From positions 1-8,195 of the forward strand of contig JAKAZH010000077.1 of assembly GCA_021815935.1 (NCBI GenBank): a stretch of DNA of 8,195 nucleotides. Reading direction: 5' to 3'. Source of the stretch: Actinomycetes bacterium (lineage in GTDB: Bacteria; Actinomycetota; Acidimicrobiia; Acidimicrobiales; Palsa-688). The notes beneath the pieces are model-generated. The model was not told the DNA's origin, did not search any database, and saw only the letters and a list, made by a program, of their open reading frames with translations. Each line of letters begins with the position of its first letter. Position 1 is the first letter of the stretch. This document shows positions 1-6,240 of this stretch, one piece after another. The translations under genes were made by a program, and so were the position numbers.

Positions 1-1
1 A

Positions 2-460
2 GCCACCGCCACACTCTCCGTATCGTGGCTGCGCGCCGGATACCTGGTCAGGCTGGTCACGAGCGCCGGCTTCGACTCCGGGCGCGGGGCGGGGCAAGCG
101 CACACTATGACGATCCTCGATGCGCTCAGCGAGGCTGCCACCCACGCAACCGACCGGCAGCGTCTGCCCGAGCTTCCGAACGCTGACATTCCGGTTGTCG
201 TGGTAACGACGGACATGTGCGACCAACGTCGCTTTGTTGCGCTAGTAGGACAGCGCACGATGAAAAATATGACCGTCGTCTGCGTGGCGACGCCCGTTGC
301 GAATCGAACGCCGTCCGAGCCGGACAGGCCCTCGACCGCTTCGCTCGGCATCGATGACGCAAGCTCGGTGTCGGGCATTGTCGGGCCGAGAAGGCAGATC
401 CGGATTCCAGCCGGCAGCACCCTCGCCCGCCATGTCGGAAGTTCGGTGGTCGACGCTTGA
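2..460 (+). CDS. DUF58 domain protein, C-terminal part (5' end outside window)
   Basis: An open frame runs from base 2 to the TGA at 458-460, about 152 residues, with no in-frame start needed inside the window. The segment reading RAGYLVRLVTSAG, followed by a HTMTILDALSEA-like helix, is typical of the second half of DUF58 proteins, whose fold resembles a von Willebrand A domain. DUF58 proteins usually sit between a MoxR AAA+ ATPase and a transglutaminase, and the gene that follows is indeed a transglutaminase. The stop overlaps the next start in TTGA, so the two are probably translationally coupled. The biochemical role of DUF58 proteins is not settled; a part in assembling or quality-controlling envelope or secreted enzymes with MoxR is inferred for the family. 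Only the C-terminal portion is visible, so the domain assignment rests on weak sequence signals plus context. Confidence 0.72.
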   Translation, partial: ATATLSVSWLRAGYLVRLVTSAGFDSGRGAGQAHTMTILDALSEAATHATDRQRLPELPNADIPVVVVTTDMCDQRRFVALVGQRTMKNMTVVCVATPVANRTPSEPDRPSTASLGIDDASSVSGIVGPRRQIRIPAGSTLARHVGSSVVDA

Positions 461-2754
461 GCCTGACAAAGCGGTTTGACGGGGGCGAAATCGCCCGTGT
501 CGTTCCGGTTTCGATGCTCAGCGTCACGGCCGCTGGTGGCCTTTTCAGGGTCTTCGTAGGATTCTCCTGGGCCGGTCCAGTCGTCGCCGTGATCGCAGCT
601 GCGACAGCCGCAATGTGGCTCCAGAGACGCCGACGGCGTTCGTGGCGGGTCGCCTCCGGATTTCTGGCAGTCATCTTGACGGTTATCTGGACCATTTTCC
701 CCTCGTCGACGGTTCTCGGCCTGCCGACACCCTCGACGCTTCACGCGGTGCGCTTGGCGCTGCGAAGCATCGGTCCGAGCTTCGCTTTGTCCGTACCGCC
801 GGTGCACCCCACGTCGGGTTTGGAGCTTCTCGCAGCCGGCGGCAGCGGCGTCATGACCGTCGCAGCGCTGTGGATCTCGTCCCACCGATCGAGCGGCATC
901 GCCGCCATTTTTCCGTCGCTTGTCGTGTTCATAGCGGCGATCCCGGCAGGCCGCGGCCCCGGGCGGATAACGGTCGTCGCGTGCTACTGCATAGGCGTCT
1001 GCGTCTACCTTTTCGTCAGTTCGCGCGAGTCGGAGCCCAGGTTGTGGTTCGCCGACGTGCACAGCCGACGACGAGGTTCGCGCCTATCTAGCGCCGGCGC
1101 GACGACTTTGGCTGCCGTCGCAATGGCGGCAGCTGTGACAGTCTCTTTGCCAGGTGTCGACGGGGTGGGCGTGCTCGGGTGGAGAAGCGCCTCGGGCGGT
1201 TCCGGCCAGCGCATCGTCCCAAACCCGCTCATATCGTTGCAGACCCGGCTTCTTCAAGAGTCGAGCACTCCCGTGTTCCAGGTGCGAAGCAGCGTCGCGT
1301 CGTACTGGCAGCTCACGACGCTCAGCACTTTCGATGGCGTCACGTGGAGCTCGCACGGCTCCTACAGCGGCTTCAGCTTGCAGCTTCCTGGCATCCCCAA
1401 AGCTTCCGGAGGGGTGCAAGTTGACCAGGCGACATTCGACATCCAGAACTTGGACTCGGTGTGGCTCCCCGACCAGTTCAACCCGGTATCGGTTAAGGGC
1501 GCCAAAGGGGTGTCATACGATCCGCGAAGCGACAGCCTCCTCGTCGACGGTTCCACATCGAACGGGATGACCTATACCGTCACCTCATACCGCTACCTGA
1601 CCGACTTGACAGCGACCGAGTTAAAAGCGGCTCCCAGTTTGCAAACATCCCTGACGCTGTCGGCCGATACTGCCCTCCCCGCATCGGTGCCCCCCAGCGT
1701 CAAGGACCTCGCTGATCAGATCACTGCCGGTTCCACAAGCGAGTACGCCAAGGCGCTCGCCATCCAGAGCTTCCTGACCGGTCCCTCCTTCAGTTACACG
1801 CTCAACCCGCCGACTGACGGGTCGGGCACGTCGGCGCTGACAACGTTTCTCTTCGATACCAGGGCAGGATATTGTCAGCAGTTCGCTGCCGCTTTTGCAG
1901 TGCTCGCGAGAGAGGTGGGCATCCCGACGAGACTCGGCGTGGGTTTCGCAACCGGCAACGCCATTCCAGGTGGCTTTCAGGTTCTCGACAGCGACGCGCA
2001 CACCTGGCCCGAGGTGTACTTCGGGCCTCACTACGGATGGGTTCCGTTTGAGCCCACGCCGGGTTTCGCCGTGCCGGGCGCAGGTGGCTACGACCCTTCG
2101 AGTGTCGCATCGTCCCAAGGCCCTCAGCAAACACCGTCTCCAGTTGCTCCGGCGAGCCCGCTCGGCACCGTCCCGGCCGGGCATCTCAGAGCTGGTGCTT
2201 CGCAAGGGTCTTCGTCGAACGTCGCTCAAGGCGCGCCGCTTCAGACCGGTTCCGGACAATCTCACGGCTGGGGGTTGGTGGTTTTTCTCTTGACTCTCGG
2301 CGCTCTTGCCTCGTGGTGCGCAGCGCTAGCGGCATCTCGCGCTGCGCTGCGGCTACTTCGGCGTGCCCGCGCGACAAGAGCAGGCCCACGCAGCGTGGCC
2401 TTGGATGCGTGGCGCGAAGCAGAGGCAGAACTTGTCTGGTACGGCGTCAGCCGCTCGCCGAGCGAGACCCCGCGGGAGTTTGCCCGCCGAGCGTCCCGCC
2501 TCGACACGCTCGGCGGATTGGCGGACCTGGCCGTCGTCGCTGACCAGGCGTCGTTCGCGCCGATATTCGACTCGACGTTGGCGCGAACTGCCGCAGAGCT
2601 CTCGCAGCGGACGAGAAAAAGTCTCCTTCGCTCCCAGAGCCGGACGCAACGAAATTGGCGGCGACTCGGCGTCAGGCCCTCGACGCTTCTCGCCGTCACT
2701 GTCATCCTGCGCCAGATTCGCCTGGACTGGGGTCGGAGGCGGATCCGGGGCTGA
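457..2754 (+). CDS. membrane-anchored transglutaminase-like protein (TgpA type, with DUF4129)
   Basis: 765 residues from a TTG start that overlaps the upstream TGA. About six or seven hydrophobic segments occupy residues 15-235 (for example 15-36, 38-55, 65-81, then up to about 230), followed by a long extracytoplasmic part with the transglutaminase core at about 415-540. The triad is visible: Cys473 in GYCQQF, His515 in DAHTWPEVYF and Glu532 in GWVPFEPTPG. A Pro/Ser/Gly-rich linker (about 548-600) leads to a last membrane helix (about 605-630) and a cytoplasmic DUF4129-like tail starting near 649 (AWREAEAEL, then ETPREFARRAS). This is the TgpA architecture, whose substrates in actinobacteria are unknown but probably lie in the cell wall. 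The start lacks a strong ribosome site, consistent with coupling to DUF58; Met20 is a possible alternative. The family assignment is secure and the exact function is not known. Confidence 0.9.
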   Translation: MSLTKRFDGGEIARVVPVSMLSVTAAGGLFRVFVGFSWAGPVVAVIAAATAAMWLQRRRRRSWRVASGFLAVILTVIWTIFPSSTVLGLPTPSTLHAVRLALRSIGPSFALSVPPVHPTSGLELLAAGGSGVMTVAALWISSHRSSGIAAIFPSLVVFIAAIPAGRGPGRITVVACYCIGVCVYLFVSSRESEPRLWFADVHSRRRGSRLSSAGATTLAAVAMAAAVTVSLPGVDGVGVLGWRSASGGSGQRIVPNPLISLQTRLLQESSTPVFQVRSSVASYWQLTTLSTFDGVTWSSHGSYSGFSLQLPGIPKASGGVQVDQATFDIQNLDSVWLPDQFNPVSVKGAKGVSYDPRSDSLLVDGSTSNGMTYTVTSYRYLTDLTATELKAAPSLQTSLTLSADTALPASVPPSVKDLADQITAGSTSEYAKALAIQSFLTGPSFSYTLNPPTDGSGTSALTTFLFDTRAGYCQQFAAAFAVLAREVGIPTRLGVGFATGNAIPGGFQVLDSDAHTWPEVYFGPHYGWVPFEPTPGFAVPGAGGYDPSSVASSQGPQQTPSPVAPASPLGTVPAGHLRAGASQGSSSNVAQGAPLQTGSGQSHGWGLVVFLLTLGALASWCAALAASRAALRLLRRARATRAGPRSVALDAWREAEAELVWYGVSRSPSETPREFARRASRLDTLGGLADLAVVADQASFAPIFDSTLARTAAELSQRTRKSLLRSQSRTQRNWRRLGVRPSTLLAVTVILRQIRLDWGRRRIRG

Positions 2755-2797
2755 GGTGCGCCGTCCCCGCCGGAAGGTGAACCGTACCGAGCGCCGC

Positions 2798-3178
2798 TCA
2801 GCTGTTGGCGTCGCCTCCGAAACGCTCCCGAAGCTTGCGTGCCAGGTCCGACAAGGACTGGCTCGGGTTGCGGGACCTGAAAGTCGCTGCGACTTGCTCC
2901 ACTCCAAGGCGGCTGATCCTTGTCAGGTTCCTGATCAGAACCACAGAAGCGACCAGCATGATGAGGAAGCCGAATACAGCGAGAACCCAGCTCGACGCAA
3001 AAGCTACCAGCAGCACAACCAGGCCAACGACGAAGCCGAGAGCCGCCCACTTGCAGTTTCGGGCCAGGTAGCGCTGAAGGGTCGTCGACGCGATCATCTG
3101 TGCGGACTTCGGGTCTTGCGAATGGAACTGGCGTTCTATCTCCGCAAGGATTCTTTGTTCGTTCTCGTTGAGCGGCAC
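2798..3178 (-). CDS. DUF3040 family small membrane protein
   Basis: 126 residues from a GTG start with GGAGG six bases upstream. The N-terminus (MPLNENEQRILAEIERQF, then DPKSA) matches the DUF3040 signature seen in many actinobacterial small membrane proteins. Two hydrophobic helices lie at about 44-62 and 64-82, joined by a very short turn, so the chain is a hairpin in the membrane with both ends on the same side, probably cytoplasmic. The C-terminal 40 residues are basic and polar (RKLRERFGGD). It follows dinB on the same strand after 61 bp and converges with the transglutaminase gene, with 43 bp between the stops. The function of DUF3040 is unknown. The family assignment is from the N-terminal motif and topology. 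Confidence 0.85.
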   Translation of the reverse strand: MPLNENEQRILAEIERQFHSQDPKSAQMIASTTLQRYLARNCKWAALGFVVGLVVLLVAFASSWVLAVFGFLIMLVASVVLIRNLTRISRLGVEQVAATFRSRNPSQSLSDLARKLRERFGGDANS

Positions 3179-3184
3179 GCTTCG

Positions 3185-3189
3185 CCTCC
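3185..3189 (-). promoter_or_regulatory. ribosome binding site of the DUF3040 gene
   Basis: GGAGG on the minus strand, six bases before the GTG at 3178. It supports GTG as the start codon and shows that this gene can be translated independently of dinB. Confidence 0.75.
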
Positions 3190-3208
3190 GACTACATCAT
3201 CTCACCAG

Positions 3209-3242
3209 AAAAAAGATACGGCAACGCGACACGTTCGCGTCA
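3209..3242 (-). terminator. possible weak intrinsic terminator after dinB
   Basis: On the minus strand ACGCGA-ACGTG-TCGCGT forms a six-base-pair stem (arms 3235-3240 and 3224-3229) with a five-base loop, extendable by G-U pairs into the dinB stop codon. A run of six T (3209-3214) follows, but only about nine bases after the stem, which is further than usual. It may attenuate read-through into the DUF3040 gene. It could also be chance. Confidence 0.3.
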
Positions 3243-4541
3243 TGGGCTATCACGAGGCCCCATCGGCCGATGAGGCGAAGCTAGCAAAGCCGCCGGCATA
3301 ACTGACGTTGCGCCGAAGCGGCTACGGACCTCGTCGACCGCAGCAGCTGCTGCCTCAACCGCCCCCGACCGTCCCGTCTCGCCACGAGCAGGCGTGCTGG
3401 CGTCGGGAAAGTCGAGCGCTGGTTGCCAGGGTGCCGACTTCGAGCTCCCCGAGAGGTTCGTCAAGCCGACTCCGAGCAGCCTGACGCCCCCTTCGAGGTC
3501 GAAGTTCTCCAACATGTCCAACGCAATCTTCGAGATCTCGACGCGGGAGTCTGTCCCGACGTCAAGGCTGCGGGATCTGCTTCTGGTGCCCATGTCGCCG
3601 TAGCGGACTTTCAACGTCACTGTTCGCGCACAAGCGCCGCCTCGACGAGCACGGCTCGCGACGGTGTCAGCCAGTTTCATAACTTCGAGTCGCAAGCCTT
3701 CGCGATCGTAGCGGTCGACGGCGAAAGTCTCCTCCTGGCTTACAGACTTGGTCGGCCGCTCGGAAACGACCGGACGGGTGTCGACCCCGCGGGAGAGGTT
3801 GGCGAGCATTGTGCCCTGCGCCCGGCCGAGAATGCGTTCCAGTGTCAGGGCAGGAACGGCCGCGAGGTCTCCGACAGTCCAGATACCAAGCCGGTGCAAC
3901 CTCGAAGTTGTCGCCGGTCCTACGCCCCAGAGAGCTTCGACGCGATGGGGATGCAGAAACTCGATTTCCGTTCCCTCGGCGACGATAAACGTCCCGGTAG
4001 CGCGGCCGGCGGCCGCAGCGGGCGAACCCGTCAACGGATCAGAGGCGACGTGTGGCTTTGCTGCCTTCGACGCCATCTTCGAGATGAACTTGACCCGTGA
4101 ACCTCCCACCGAACAAGAAAGGGCAAGCTCGTCGCGTACAGCGTCGCGGATCAGACCCGCGATCGTCTCCGGTCCACCGTAAAGACCGAGGGCGCCCGTC
4201 ACGTCGAGGAAAGCCTCGTCGAGCGAGATCCCCTCCACAGCGGGCGTGAACTTGTTGAGGACACGGTGCAGCTCGACGCTGACTTCGCTGTAACGCCCAT
4301 GGCGGGGCGAAACGAAGACCGCCGCCGGGCAAAGGCGGCGCGCCTCTAGGGACGGCATCGCAGAGCGTACGCCAAGCGAGCGGGCTTCGTAGCTGCATGA
4401 AGCCACGACAGCGCGCCGTCCCTCCCCGCCGACGATGACCGGCTTGCCTCGCAGCGACGGGTCGTCGAGGGCCTCAACCGACGCGAAGAATGCGTCCATG
4501 TCGACGTGGAGAATCCACCGGCAAGCCTCCGGCTTCGCCAT
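3240..4541 (-). CDS. dinB: DNA polymerase IV (Y-family translesion polymerase)
   Basis: 433 residues from ATG 4541. It copies past damaged template bases with low fidelity. Y-family motifs are intact: HVDMDAFFASVE with metal ligand Asp14 and steric-gate Phe19; YEARSLGVRSAMP at 51-63; SLDEAFLDV with catalytic Asp108/Glu109; VGGSRVKFISKMAS, the counterpart of the GVAPVKFLAKIAS segment of E. coli DinB; then WGVGPATTSRLHRLG of the thumb HhH region and a little-finger domain. QPALDF at 373-378 is a likely beta-clamp-binding motif. A tail of about 55 residues follows (VDEVRSRFGATSV), making it longer than the 351-residue E. coli enzyme; such tails occur in actinobacterial homologues. A GTG at 4562 adds seven residues, but the strong GGAGGG lies before the ATG. 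It follows the PIG-L gene by 50 bp. No convincing LexA box was seen. Confidence 0.96.
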   Translation of the reverse strand: MAKPEACRWILHVDMDAFFASVEALDDPSLRGKPVIVGGEGRRAVVASCSYEARSLGVRSAMPSLEARRLCPAAVFVSPRHGRYSEVSVELHRVLNKFTPAVEGISLDEAFLDVTGALGLYGGPETIAGLIRDAVRDELALSCSVGGSRVKFISKMASKAAKPHVASDPLTGSPAAAAGRATGTFIVAEGTEIEFLHPHRVEALWGVGPATTSRLHRLGIWTVGDLAAVPALTLERILGRAQGTMLANLSRGVDTRPVVSERPTKSVSQEETFAVDRYDREGLRLEVMKLADTVASRARRGGACARTVTLKVRYGDMGTRSRSRSLDVGTDSRVEISKIALDMLENFDLEGGVRLLGVGLTNLSGSSKSAPWQPALDFPDASTPARGETGRSGAVEAAAAAVDEVRSRFGATSVMPAALLASPHRPMGPRDSP

Positions 4542-4548
4542 ACGGAGT

Positions 4549-4554
4549 CCCTCC
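4549..4554 (-). promoter_or_regulatory. ribosome binding site deciding the dinB start
   Basis: GGAGGG on the minus strand, seven bases before the ATG at 4541. It lies inside the alternative reading from GTG 4562, which has no comparable site in front of it. The ATG is therefore preferred. Confidence 0.8.
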
Positions 4555-4591
4555 GGTTCCACCGCGAACAGTGTATTACCGCCCTGTCGGT

Positions 4592-5302
4592 CTACCAGAG
4601 CACAACCTCACGAAAGCTTTCCGCGAACCGGGTCCCAGCCCGTGCGCCGGCGTCACTCGCGCGCCGGCGCACCGACGCAGCGACCAGGTCACGGCGCTCT
4701 CCTATCTGGCTTTTGTGGCAGACAACCGCCGCCGCTTTGGTTTCAATGCTTTCGCTGACGTCCACCCAGACGTCAGGTTCGAGGGTCCCGGCAAGCAGGA
4801 GCTTCGACACCGAGTGCGCGGGGCCCTCATCCGGGAAGTAGTGCGGACTCGAAGCCGCCGGGCACACCGAGTCGACCACCGCCCATCCGACGCCTCGGTG
4901 ATCTCTGTGGTTCACATAGGTCTTTCCGAAGAAGACGGCCGTCGGATCGGGTGCGAGGACGACTTCCGGCTTCAGCTTCCGGATGAGGCCGACCATTTGT
5001 GCTCGGAGAGCCACAGAGTTTTCTATCTCGCCGTCTGGATGGCCAAGCCAGTAGCGTCCTTTCAATCCGAGGAGCCTGCCCGCCTGCGCTGACTCCGCTT
5101 TCCTCAGTTCGACGAGCACTTCCGGGGTTGTCGCCGGGTCGAGTGAACCTTTGTCTCCTAGCGCACAGACGCACACGTAGACTTGCGAACCGTTGGTGGC
5201 CCAGCGGGCCAGCGTTCCCCCGGCCGCCACTTCGGCGTCGTCGGGATGGGCAAAAATCGCAAGCACGACACCGGGAATCTCGTCAACCAAGGCTGCGGGC
5301 AC
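4592..5302 (-). CDS. PIG-L/LmbE family N-acetylglucosaminyl-type deacetylase
   Basis: 236 residues from a GTG start. Zinc-dependent deacetylases of this family remove acetyl groups from GlcNAc-containing conjugates (MshB on GlcNAc-inositol, BshB on GlcNAc-malate, Mca on mercapturic conjugates). The first motif AHPDDAEVAAGGT gives His19 and Asp22 as probable zinc ligands and Asp21 as probable base. NHRDHRGVG gives His132 and His135, the latter the probable third ligand. The ends WVDVSESIETKAAAVVCHKSQ are also typical. The length fits BshB1-like members (about 235) better than MshB or Mca (about 290-300), and HPDDAE differs from the HPDDE of MshB. It is cytoplasmic, with no signal peptide. The start has no Shine-Dalgarno and may be leaderless. 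It lies upstream of dinB (50 bp) and divergent from the phosphatase gene. The family is certain; the substrate is not. Confidence 0.9.
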   Translation of the reverse strand: MPAALVDEIPGVVLAIFAHPDDAEVAAGGTLARWATNGSQVYVCVCALGDKGSLDPATTPEVLVELRKAESAQAGRLLGLKGRYWLGHPDGEIENSVALRAQMVGLIRKLKPEVVLAPDPTAVFFGKTYVNHRDHRGVGWAVVDSVCPAASSPHYFPDEGPAHSVSKLLLAGTLEPDVWVDVSESIETKAAAVVCHKSQIGERRDLVAASVRRRASDAGARAGTRFAESFREVVLW

Positions 5303-5331
5303 AGACGCGACAGTAGGCTATGCACGACGTC
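5303..5331. promoter_or_regulatory. compact divergent promoter region between the PIG-L and phosphatase genes
   Basis: Only 17 bp separate GTG 5302 (minus) and ATG 5320 (plus). On the minus strand TACTGT (5310-5315) ends seven bases before the GTG, the spacing expected of a -10 element for a leaderless mRNA. On the plus strand TAGGCT (5314-5319) fits a -10 element 12 bases before the in-frame ATG 5332. The two hexamers share two bases, so RNA polymerase could occupy only one at a time. No clear -35 element was found for either, and neither gene has a Shine-Dalgarno. This is motif reading only. Confidence 0.4.
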
Positions 5332-6225
5332 ATGGCCTCACCGTCCGAACCCTCGAGCTATCTCCCCCGCCACCTCGCCGCCGACGAGTTTTACGGGGTC
5401 GGCGACGGGTGGGCAGAGCCGCTCACAGCTGAGCTTGCACGTACGGCTCTCGAAGCTGCCTGGGCCGGTAGCGAGGTGATCCGGGCAGCCGCCGGCAGCA
5501 CAGAGCGCTCGGCGACGGGGATATCGACCAAGGTGTCGGAAACGGACATGGTCTCGGACGTCGACCGCTCGTCGGAGGCTGCGATCAACGACGTCCTTGG
5601 GCAACGTCGCCCCGACGACGGGCTTCTCGCAGAGGAAGGCAGCGCTCGCACGGGCACGACGGGCGTCCGCTGGGTGGTCGATCCGCTCGACGGTACGACG
5701 AACTTCCTGTTCGGTATACCCCAGTACGCCGTTTCGGTCGCTGCCGAGGTCGACGGCATTGCCGTGGTCGGCGTCGTATGGGATCCCTGCCGGTCAGAGA
5801 TCTGGGCCGCGGCTTCCGGTCACGGCGCCTTCTGCAACGGCGTTCGCTGCGCCGTCAGAGACGGCGGCCACAGCCTTGCAACCGCGCTCGTCGCAACGGG
5901 TTTCGCCTACCAATCGCGAAGCAGACTATGGCAGGGCGAGGTTGCTATGCGTGTACTTCCGGTTGTTCGCGACCTTAGACGCCTCGGCTCCGCGGCACTG
6001 GACCTGTCCTGGTTGGGAGGCGGGCGCTTCGACGCCTTCTACGAGTGGGGCCTCAAACCTTGGGATCTGCAGGCCGGTGCCTTGATCGCCAGTGAAGCGG
6101 GGGCGAAAGTTGAGACGTTTCCAAATGGCACGACCGTCGCGACCACGCCTTTCCTTTTCGATCCCGTCTGCGAGCTACTTCTCGATGCAGGTGGCCTCGA
6201 CGGCCCCGAACCGAGGAGCGGTTAG
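5320..6225 (+). CDS. inositol monophosphatase family phosphatase
   Basis: 301 residues from ATG 5320, or 297 from ATG 5332. Members are Mg2+-dependent, Li+-sensitive phosphatases acting on inositol phosphates, histidinol phosphate, PAP or fructose-1,6-bisphosphate. Metal-site motifs are present in order: STKVSETDMVSDVDRSSE near 68-85, LLAEEG with Glu105/Glu106, DPLDGTTNF with Asp121 and Asp124, and WDLQAG with Trp248/Asp249. RRLGSAALDLSWLGGGRFDAFYE between them is typical as well. The family core begins near residue 37, so about 36 residues form a non-conserved N-terminus. Substrate cannot be told from these motifs; inositol phosphate and histidinol phosphate (HisN) are both possible. It is divergent from the PIG-L deacetylase gene and ends 15 bp from the convergent phosphofructokinase gene. 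The start has no Shine-Dalgarno. Confidence 0.92.
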   Translation: MHDVMASPSEPSSYLPRHLAADEFYGVGDGWAEPLTAELARTALEAAWAGSEVIRAAAGSTERSATGISTKVSETDMVSDVDRSSEAAINDVLGQRRPDDGLLAEEGSARTGTTGVRWVVDPLDGTTNFLFGIPQYAVSVAAEVDGIAVVGVVWDPCRSEIWAAASGHGAFCNGVRCAVRDGGHSLATALVATGFAYQSRSRLWQGEVAMRVLPVVRDLRRLGSAALDLSWLGGGRFDAFYEWGLKPWDLQAGALIASEAGAKVETFPNGTTVATTPFLFDPVCELLLDAGGLDGPEPRSG

Positions 6226-6238
6226 CGTCTGGCCGCTC
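6216..6238. terminator. possible hairpin between convergent genes
   Basis: GAGCGG (6216-6221) and CCGCTC (6233-6238) form a six-base-pair inverted repeat with an 11-base loop. It spans the phosphatase stop and the space before the phosphofructokinase stop. It could work on both strands, but no T-tract follows on either side, so it is a weak candidate. Confidence 0.22.
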
Positions 6239-6240
6239 GT

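Noticed and set aside
126..695. Open minus-strand frame of 189 residues opposite DUF58 and the transglutaminase start
   Set aside because: Arg/Ala/Pro-rich with no family motif; it is the mirror of two well-supported plus-strand genes in high-GC DNA.
2750..2802. Inverted repeat GCTGAG / CTCAGC around the convergent stops of the transglutaminase and DUF3040 genes
   Set aside because: Only six base pairs over a 41-base loop and no T-tract; it arises because both genes end in GC-TGA.
1621..3050. Long minus-strand open frames (1621-2265, 2262-3050, 2353-2907) across the transglutaminase 3' half
   Set aside because: They oppose a gene with an intact catalytic triad and DUF4129 tail, have shadow-like Arg/Ser-rich composition, and one runs into the DUF3040 gene in another frame.
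2363..3301. Plus-strand open frame of 312 residues crossing the convergent junction
   Set aside because: It covers the ends of three supported genes in wrong frames and has no recognisable motif.
4563..4576. Possible LexA (SOS) box before dinB, starting CGAAC
   Set aside because: Only one half-site matches; the second half does not resemble GTTCG.
4490..5092. Plus-strand open frame of 200 residues
   Set aside because: Antisense to the PIG-L gene and the dinB start; no motif.
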